Position numbers and translations under genes: made by a program. From Adiantum capillus-veneris (taxonomy: Eukaryota > Streptophyta > Polypodiopsida > Polypodiales > Pteridaceae), in the NCBI GenBank assembly GCA_014529385.2, contig CM043958.1, positions 139,155,398 to 139,219,397 on the forward strand: DNA of 64,000 nucleotides, written 5' to 3'. Below, one piece after another: positions 56,843 through 64,000 of the stretch (its first letter is position 1; each line of letters opens with the position of its first letter). Below the pieces are notes generated by a model that saw only the letters and a list, made by a program, of their open reading frames with translations, was not told where the DNA came from and searched no databases.

Positions 56843-57757
56843 TCAAAGTTGAGCTTCCTCTTGAGCTTCATCAATAACTTGTTTTCGTTTAAACTTTCTC
56901 TGCTTTGTTGCATGCATTTTTTCTAGCAAATCATTGGTTAGTGGAAAATGGTACTTCTTTAAGCGGCACCCACTAATCCAGTTAGCCATTGGTTCACCAT
57001 CTATAGTGAACAACATAACTGCGTCACTTGGAGATATGTCCTCAATGATAAACGATCCATTTTCCTTTTTCTTGAATTTGGGAATGTGTTGCTTAAGGGA
57101 ATAAACTAAAACTAGGTCCCCTTTTTTGAAGATTTTTGTGATTAGATGTGAATAAAAAAATTGCTTTTGCTTCCGTTTTTGTGAATAGATGTGAGCTACT
57201 GCTGTTAGCCTTTGTTTATCAAGATTTTCTAAATCTTCAAGCTTCTCTGACCATGCATATCTGGTCCACTCAAGATCTTTAGCTACCCTTAGTGTTGGCA
57301 ATAGAAATTTCATAAGTAGTATGGCATCAAGACCCTAAACAAGGTTAAAGGGTGTAGCATATAAAGTTGTCTTGAATGAAACTCTATAAGCCCATAGAGT
57401 GGCATGTAGATTCATTTTCCAATCAATTCATCATGAACTAACCACTTTAGTCAATACCAAGCTAAAAATTTTATTCGTGTGATCAACTTGTCCATTCTCT
57501 TATGGATGATATGAAGCAGATTTGTTATGGATAACCATAAATTCATTCAGCAGGTCAATTATCTCATTGAGGAAATGAGTTCCCCTATCACTGACAATTT
57601 TTATTGGAAGTCCATATCTTGTAAATACATTCTCATACAAGAATGCGGTTGTGGTTCTAGCATCATTCTTCCTTGTTGCCTTAGCCTCTGTCCACTTGGT
57701 CAAATAGTCCATAGCCGCCCTTGTGTAGAAAAATCCGCTTTTGAATTTGGCCACCGG
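56843..57757 (-). pseudogene. Gypsy integrase (element H)
   Basis: Core: AMDYLTKWTEAKATRKND, VFTRYGLPIKIVSDRGTHFL (second catalytic Asp in S-D-R-G), IHNKSASYHP then a stop and ENGQVDHTNK, where the third catalytic residue (Glu) is Asp. Further on: SFKTTLYATPFNLV, LLPTLRVAKDLEWTRYAWSE, FKKGDLVLVYSLKQHIPKFK and MANWISGCRLKKYHFPLTND. The first part of integrase is lost where copia LTR sequence begins near 57,757. No chromodomain is present. Confidence 0.85.
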
Positions 57758-58034
57758 CCACTGGCCATTGACTTATGACCACCGGCCACTGGCCAACCGA
57801 CCGGCCGATTTCTGACCACTTTCTGGCTGTCGTCCAGAGATAATATTCCGGCGAGGAAAAAATTGCCCCTAAAGATGCCCCTGAATTTTGGCCGTGTGAA
57901 TTTTGGTTTCCGGCGAGCGATTTTCCTTCACGCACGAGGGTTTCTCCTCATAATGGGGGCCTTACAAATGTGCACTTTTACCACAAAAAATTACAAGGGG
58001 TAAATCAAGCTCCATACTTAACAATCTCCCACTT
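57757..58034 (-). repeat. Truncated copia 3' LTR with polypurine tract
   Basis: On the minus strand CCAAGTGGGAGAT (58024-58036) precedes TGTTAAGTATGGAGC, a typical copia polypurine tract and LTR start at 58023. The LTR is cut after about 265 bp where element H integrase starts. Near 57,730-57,800 a motif GGCCACTGGCC / CCGGCCACTGGCC is repeated three times. Confidence 0.75.
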
Positions 58035-58083
58035 GGAGACTGATCTTCAAACCAAACCTGTGACTGCTTTCCATCCTGTCTTC

Positions 58084-58320
58084 TTATCCTTCAATGCCGA
58101 TTGAAGATGAGCAAAAGCTCAATTTCTCCTTGTTGACCACCTTTGTAAACATGTCTGCTGGATTTTCACTTGTATCCACCTTTCCTAGCTTTAGCCGTCC
58201 CTCTTCCAAAAGAGTGCGTATGAAGTGATATCTCACCTCAATGTGCTTTGTCCTTGAATGAAAGGCTGAGTTCTTCACAAGATGAATAGCGCTTTGGCTA
58301 TCACTGTAAGTGTCTAGCAA
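58084..58320 (-). pseudogene. Copia RNase H C-terminal fragment
   Basis: YSDSQSAIHLVKNSAFHSRT, HIEVRYHFIRTLLEEGRLKL and ENPADMFTKVVNKEKL are the end of copia RNase H. It begins abruptly at 58320 next to the palindrome array of element D. Confidence 0.88.
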
Positions 58321-58365
58321 CTATCTTGACCAAAAAATGTTTATTTTGACCTCTTAGCTAGTAGA

Positions 58366-59680
58366 AGATAATAAGAGCGCTTATTATCTACTAGGTCAGA
58401 AAATGACAATTTTGCAGTTTTTCTTCTCCATACTAATCAAGTATATCCCCAACAAGCCTTGAATGAGGTTATTTTAACTTTTTGCCCACTTTTCCTTAAT
58501 CCTCAATAGATTTTGTCTCTGGTAGAGATGCTTTTTTGGTAGTCATGTAGGTCAAATAATGTCCAAATAACTTAAAACCTCACACAAGCACTCTATTGCT
58601 TCCCTAGACTCAATTCCTTTCGAAAAAACTTGCAAAAAGTCAATTTTTTAGGGATAGGAGATAATAAGCATGCTTATTATCTATAGGGTCAAATTGAGGT
58701 GCTTTTGCAACTCTTTTGGCTTATACTAGCTGTTTGTACTCTAATCAAGCCACAAAACAAGTTCCATGAAGTTTGGTTCAGTTTTGATCTTTCTAAGCCA
58801 AATTTTGTGTCTGCATTTTGGTTCCAAAGCTTTTTGAGCCTATTTTACAACTTACAAGTCCAGATTCTACCAAACTTGAATCAGAGTCTCTTTACACTAT
58901 GCTAACACCTATGGAGTTGAAAAAAGGTCAAAATCTTTCTTTCTCTGTCCCCTAGATATCAAGTGTGCTTAATATCTTGGTAATGTTTTTTTGCACATTT
59001 TTCAAAATTTTCATCTCCCACAATTGCAACAACGTGTTTGAAGACTTCTTAAGAGGTTTGGTCAAGTTCTGATCAGTTCTGAGTGTTTCACTCCTAGTTG
59101 TCTGTTTATTCAGAGAATGGACTCTTTCGGCCCAAATTTGCATCCAAATGAATCTTTAAGCACTTGTGCTTTCACAAAAGTTTTCATGTATCATCTAAAA
59201 AAGCTGTTCATGTGAGAAAAGTTTAGATTCAAGCTTGAGAAAAAAAGGACGCTTATTAAGTGTGCTTAATATCTTGGTAATAATTTTTTGCACGTTTTTC
59301 AAAATTTTCATCTCCCACAATTGCAACAAGGTGTTTGAAGACTTGTCAAGAGGTTTGGTCAAGTTCTGTTTAGTTCTGAGTGTTTCACTCCTAGTTGTCT
59401 GTTTGTTCAGAGAATCGACTCTTTTGGCCAAATTGGTGTCCAATTGAATCTTTAAGCACTTGTGCCTTCACAAAAGTTTTCATGTATCATCTAAACAAGC
59501 TGTCCATGTGAGAAAAGTTTAGATTCAAGCTTGAGAAAAAAAAAAGACGCTTATTAGGTAGATGATAGACCTGCACTTTTTTGGGATTTTGATGTCATTC
59601 ACGTATTATACTAGCTATTACATGCAATTCTAGCAAATTAAACTTACTTTTGCATGCATCTATCACTGGGGAGATAATAA
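58366..59680 (-). repeat. Palindrome array D (5' untranslated region of element D)
   Basis: Copies at 58366-58389 (AGATAATAAGAGCGCTTATT and on), 58659-58682 (perfect 24 bp, core ATAATAAGCATGCTTATTAT), 58954-58977 and 59251-59274 (diverged, AAGTGTGCTTAATATCT), 59546-59562 (right arm only, GACGCTTATTAG) and a left half (GAGATAATAAGC) near 59,669. Spacings are 293, 295, 297 and 295 bp. Units 3 and 4 share 150 bp of near-identical sequence (TCTCCCACAATTGCAACAA and CACTCCTAGTTGTCTGTTT). The element runs on the minus strand, with its LTR to the right. Confidence 0.88.
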
Positions 59681-60202
59681 GCTAAACTTTTGTCGAACTT
59701 CGAATTTTTTCTCAAAAGTTGATTTTTAAACTTACTCATGGGTTGCCATAGCTTGTCCGAGATCAATGTTGACCAAAAATGCATTTTGAAGCTTGGACTC
59801 ACCTTATGAGTGCCAAACCTAAAAAGTCCGATTTCTTTTTTGGCAAGCACTTTAGTGATGTCAATTCAGAGAGAGATAAATCGGACCTTCCTCAATTCAT
59901 ACATACCCTCTCCTAATCACATTAGCCAAAAGATAGTGGAAAGTGTCCACCAACACTTTTTTTTTTTGAAAAGTGCATCAATACTCAAACTATAACATAG
60001 TCCAAGCTATCAACCATTGAAAAACGACCTAATTCAAGCCTAAAGATCCTTGACGAGTATGAATACTCCCAAGAAACCTCTACACAGTTGAAGTAGACAC
60101 ACGAGGTTTCTAAAAGATGGTTTTTGTACTCCAAGAAAACCTAAAGGAAGTCTGTTGGACAATCCTAGTGAGCACTAAGGTTTTTTCTTAGTTTAGGTCA
60201 CC

Positions 60203-60226
60203 TGGTCTTGGACAACGATGACAAAA
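60203..60226 (-). other. Degenerate tRNA-Asp-type primer site (element D)
   Basis: Plus strand TTGGACAACGATGACAAAA before TGTGGGG aligns position by position with CCGGCAATGGCGCCAAA before TGTGGGA in element C, but with many changes. It marks the junction of LTR and internal region. Confidence 0.45.
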
Positions 60227-61330
60227 TGTGGGGCTCTCTAAATGCAAAGCCTCGCTATCTTATTGTAGTGATAGTGAGAACCACGAACATAAATGTCATA
60301 CCATGGGACGAACTCAGCTCGACTAATGCATGGAGGCTAGAGGAGGTTGTCAATCTCTCAGAATACACACTCAAAATTCAAAGCTACACTCAACTGCATG
60401 TCAGGTAGCAAATGCTATCTACGATACCACACAAAATTCCCATCAGTTATCCAAGCAAATGGAATCTAATATAGTTGAAACTTATAGGATGGATTAATAA
60501 CATCAAAAGACACATTCTTGAACTCAAAAGAAACATTCTTGAACTCCCAAAATGTGGGGCTCTCTAAATGCCAAGCTTCGCTATCTTATTGTAGTGACAG
60601 TGAGAACCACGAACATAAATGTCATACCGTGGGACGAACTCAGCTCGACTAATGCATGGAGGCTACAGGAGGTTGTCAATCTCTCAGAATACACACTCAG
60701 AATTCAAAGCTACACTCAACTGCATGTCAGGTAGCAAATGCTATCTACGACACCGCACACAATTCCCATCAGTTAGCCAAGCAAATGGAATCTAATATAG
60801 ATGAAACTTATAGGATGGATTAATAACATCAAAAGACACATTCTTGAACTCCCAAATCTCCATTTTGACCACTTGCCAAAATTGCGCTTATTATATACAT
60901 GGTAGATTTGACCTAACAATTTTCGACCTGAATACACCCTAGACCTTAGCAATGAAGCCACTACACCCGTCCAATGCATATAGTGTAGTTTTCTTATGTA
61001 ACTCTATAGCTATAAGTAGATTAATGAGTAGGTGAGAAACAACAGAAGCATAGTTATATCGTGAGAAAAGCACAATGTCACGAGGAGCTTTCACTAGTGA
61101 ACACAATGAAGCAATCGACACCTCAAACGAACATTTCAAAAAGATGAAGGGGAGTACACAGTACTCTGCAAGTCAATCGTAATTCTTATATTCCAAAAGT
61201 CTCCTTTAAGTTTTACAAAAAATGTCTTTTATACCCTAGCCAGAGGTTCAAGGTTAAAAGGGAAGGCTTTTCCTATTCAAGCTGTAAATTTTTTTCCAAG
61301 ATCATTTTTTCAACATCCTCTTATGTGAGA
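60227..61330 (-). repeat. 5' LTR of element D with an internal 326-bp tandem duplication
   Basis: TGTGGGGCTCTCTAAATGC ... is related to the element C LTR (shared GTGAGAACCACGA, CTCGACTA.TGCAT.GAGGCTA, GAGGTTGTCAATCTCTC). The first 326 bp (60227-60552) are repeated at 60553 to about 60,870 with few differences. The half-site CCAAAATTGCGCTTATTATA lies at about 60,880, roughly 330 bp into the second unit, and matches the arm GCGCTTATTATCT of array D. The right border lies near 61,330 and is not sharp. Confidence 0.75.
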
Positions 61331-61445
61331 CAATATAAAATAAAATAATCCCTACTATTCAACCCACTTGATAGGCATTTTCTTTTTATTGTAGTTACTC
61401 CCCCAAGTTTGGACTTCTCATGCTAAACAAAGGCTTTTAGTACCC

Positions 61446-62880
61446 TTGAAAATCATGTATATTTTCAAGATAAGGGAGAAGGGCTTAGCATGCCTTCCTG
61501 TCCATCTCTTCAAAGAATGCTATAACAATAACTTTGTTATGATGATTTTGAAAGAGATCAAACAAATAAAATACCAGGGATACTCAATCCAAGAAGTTAT
61601 TATGGGTGCAATACCTGAGACAAAATAGAACTTGGGGCCAAACGAGAGAGCATTTGGTAGCATGGAAAGTTATCATGGGTATAATATCTAAAACAAAACA
61701 GAACTTGGGGCCAAACGAGAGAGCATTTGGTAGCATGGCCAATCAGTGGGGAAATACGGCTTGAGATAATCACCTCAACGATGGTAATTGGGGTAGAGAT
61801 GTGGAAATTGCCATTAACTAGAGAAGATCAAGTGACACAGGACAAGAAGAGATTCACACAAGTCACACCTACCAAGCAACTGGTTTGAAGGCTTACTGGG
61901 AGAAACATTGGCCAAGAGAGCAGGTGTAGAATATCACCATAGAGTCAAACTAGTTGATTTCCAAAAATGGGTCAAAAAATACAGTGGATCACGGGCTTTG
62001 TATGACCATTCAGGAATCTTCAAATAGGTTCTGAGAGTTGAACATATGACAGAATTCCATACGTAGTTCGAGGGGTTTGGGATGACCTAGAGAGAAAAAG
62101 CTTTTATTTGATGTCAGACCATACCTTTTGGGGATCTATTACTGATCTACCAGCCTTGGCCATGAAATTTGTTGTTTCTTGCACAAAAACGGGAATCAAA
62201 CATAGCATTGTAGCAAAAATCTACAACTTCAAACAAAAATAGGGAGAAACCATAAGAAATTGTGTGGGTTGGCGAATGACGCAATACATCCATAGTTGTC
62301 CAAGTTTGGAGATTCCAACCAAGGAAAGGCTTGTATATCAATGCTCCTAGAAGGATTATTCAATAATAATTTGCATGCCATTTCGTATACTAAGAAACAT
62401 GCGACTTGGGAAGCATGTAGCCTGGATGCAATCGACTTGAGGGATAACTGAAAAATTTTGAATGAAGAAAACACTGTTAAGGATACTTAGAGTGAGCGGA
62501 CCACATCTACTATATCAAAATAGGTAGGAACGATTGTGGAAGCTCCTATCAATGCTATAGAGGAAATGCTAAAGTTTATAAATTATATGATGAATAACAT
62601 ACAAACCATGCCAATGAGAGGGACGGACAACGTCCACCATAGTGGGAACCTATAGGAAAACTAGGACAATCAAAATGGTGTGCCATCGACGGCAAATGGA
62701 AAATCCACAAAACATATGAGTGCTGTTATTAGCCTAAATACAATCAAAATGTCCAGTACGTATCGATGAGACAACACGTGTTTGGTGGATATAGCTGAAT
62801 GTCACTTAAAAGCCGGATACACACCAAAATTTGATGTATTCGATCATTTTTTTCAAAAGAAGCTATGTAATTCTGTTGCT
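61446..62880 (+). pseudogene. Gag of a plus-strand tRNA-Asp-type gypsy element
   Basis: MKIMYIFKIREKGLACLPVH and NNNFVMMILKEIKQIKYQGY align with the element C Gag N-terminal region. Further on in broken frames: LYDHSGIFK, LRVEHMTEFHT, SCTKTGIKHSIVAKIYNFKQ and PSLEIPTKERLVYQ. A tandem duplication of about 70-77 bp (TTGGGGCCAAACGAGAGAGC) lies at 61,597-61,740. Many stops; not functional. Confidence 0.65.
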
Positions 62881-62889
62881 GATGATTCT

Positions 62890-63690
62890 AAAATTGTAAT
62901 ATAGTCTATCATTCCCTCTTAGTCTCTCTGAGCCTACAAACCATGTGAGTGGCCGAATGCGCGTGGGAAAGGGTCCCAAGTTTTAAAGTCAAAACCCTTA
63001 GTTTTGTAACACACATGATCATTATCTTGGGAATTATTGGACGTCGACTGAGAGCTTCATTGCTGCTGCAAATTGTAATCAATCTTTCTCCTTGTCTGGT
63101 GATCAAGATTTGATTCCGAATAGCACATTGTGTTCCTTGTCTCTTTCTATTTAATCTAAGTGTAATCATTCTCAATTCTATTGAAGTTCGCGACATCTTG
63201 TCTCCAAGCTAAATGCATTGATTTGAGGTCTTAAATGGTTATTTTTTGATGTTTTGACCTTGGAAGAGTGTTTCTAAGCTTGAAGGGAACCTATCTGTGT
63301 AGTTTTGTTTCAATGTTTTGTACATTTTTTGTGATGGATCGTGATTTATGTACCTTCCTAGATGGCTATAGAACTTGGTAGGAATATGACCTTGGGCGTT
63401 TTAACACCTCTCCTTAAGTTTCCTTGCATTCCAAATTCATTTGGATGCTCGAAAGGCGTGATGACTTAGAGGGTGAGATTGGACATAGACTCGTTTTCTG
63501 ACTAGGAAGTAGTTGATTTGCTATTGCAAACATATAATAGCCCTTTAGGTTCACTTCTGTGAGATTGAAAATCTCATTGAGTCTATGTGACCCATCCCGA
63601 GTCACTTCCTTGCATATTGACATTATGTTAGTACCAAAAAGCTATGCTGCAGACATCCACAACACTCTACAGCCTACGATAATTAGAGCT
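62890..63690 (+). repeat. LTR copy, inverted relative to the solo LTR at 28.6 kb
   Basis: The complement matches 28585-29484: TATTGACATTATGTTAGT, AGCTATGCT and GAGTCACTTCC words occur in the same order, and GATGGATCGTGATTTATG (63,335-63,352) corresponds to the half-site CACGATCCATC. Ends are worn; TG and CA could not be fixed and no target duplication was found. Confidence 0.6.
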
Positions 63691-64000
63691 AGAGGACACA
63701 AAAAAGGAGGCAATAAAAGCAGCTGAAAACACACTGAACCTACAAGCCAAAATTGAGGAGTTGTAGAAACTACAACTACAACTCCAATCCAAATTACAGA
63801 GAAATCAGGAAAATGCTATGTATTACTACAAAGAAGTCCAAGCATTTAGCGAGTCTAACACAAATCTATAGGTCAAGCAATAGAGGCTAGAAGAAGAGCT
63901 AGACAAGGAGAAAGAACAAAATGAGAAGCTGCAAGAGTCTTATTTAGTGGTCAATAAGACTCTATCACAGCTTTTAGCTTTGCAAGAGACGCCAATTTCT
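63691..64000 (+). pseudogene. Coiled-coil ORF fragment, running off the window
   Basis: The frame LELEDTKKEAIKAAENTLNL, with a few stops, leads to RLEEELDKEKEQNEKLQESY and VVNKTLSQLLALQETPI. Heptad-like, Glu/Lys-rich. Its position after gag on the same strand parallels the 3' coiled-coil ORF of element C, so it may be the same protein family. Confidence 0.45.

Noticed and set aside
60208-60734. Two nearly identical 60-66 codon plus-strand ORFs
   Set aside because: They are accidental frames in the duplicated LTR of element D; the same LTR part in element C (27037-27264) shows an equally accidental frame.

Overview
The window looks like nuclear DNA of a land plant with a large, repeat-filled genome. 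Nearly everything recognisable is a transposable element, most of them decayed and nested in each other. I saw no intact host gene, rRNA, CRISPR array or bacterial operon. The plant assignment rests on Ty3/gypsy elements primed by tRNA-Asp, a chromovirus, Ty1/copia fragments, a CACTA transposon with GCGTCGCTA subterminal repeats and a PIF/Harbinger-like MITE. A Penelope-like element without a visible endonuclease hints at a fern, lycophyte or other non-seed plant or a conifer; that is inference only.

Layout. 1-3.7 kb: plus-strand gypsy element A (LTR end, tRNA-Asp primer site, an array of palindromes, gag debris). 3.9-7.9 kb: minus-strand gypsy element I (gag, aspartic protease, a tail with W-x-P-K motifs, no reverse transcriptase). 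9.0-9.7 kb: tandem duplication, one copy holding a 326-bp MITE and the other the empty site. 10.2-13.9 kb: Penelope-like element. 16.1-17.7 kb: palindrome array of plus-strand gypsy element B. B is split by a complete 10.07-kb minus-strand gypsy element C (17,936-28,006, TSD ATGGA). B resumes at 28.0 kb, is split again by a solo LTR (28,585-29,484) and by a 6.22-kb CACTA transposon (32,767-38,986, TSD AAT), and ends near 40.2 kb. 44.2-48.3 kb: minus-strand gypsy element E. 48.3-54.1 kb: chromovirus F. 54.1-58.3 kb: mosaic of copia fragments and gypsy element H. 58.4-61.3 kb: palindrome array and 5' LTR of element D. 61.4-64 kb: plus-strand gag, another LTR and a coiled-coil ORF.

The most interesting signal is a shared architecture in the tRNA-Asp gypsy elements. 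Each subfamily carries its own 20-32 bp near-perfect palindrome, repeated three to nine times at a period close to 285 bp in the 5' untranslated region. In three subfamilies the LTR holds a half-site matching the right arm of that subfamily's palindrome, about 330 bp from one LTR end. The palindrome sequences differ completely (cores ATACGCGTAT, GGATCGCGATCC, AATCGCGATT, AAGCGCTT or AAGCATGCTT) while spacing and placement stay. This looks like an array of binding sites co-evolving with a subfamily-specific factor, or a dimerisation/packaging signal. The same lineage encodes a large coiled-coil ORF next to the 3' LTR, and elements E and H carry a protease-like domain downstream of integrase, an order I do not know from standard Ty3/gypsy elements.
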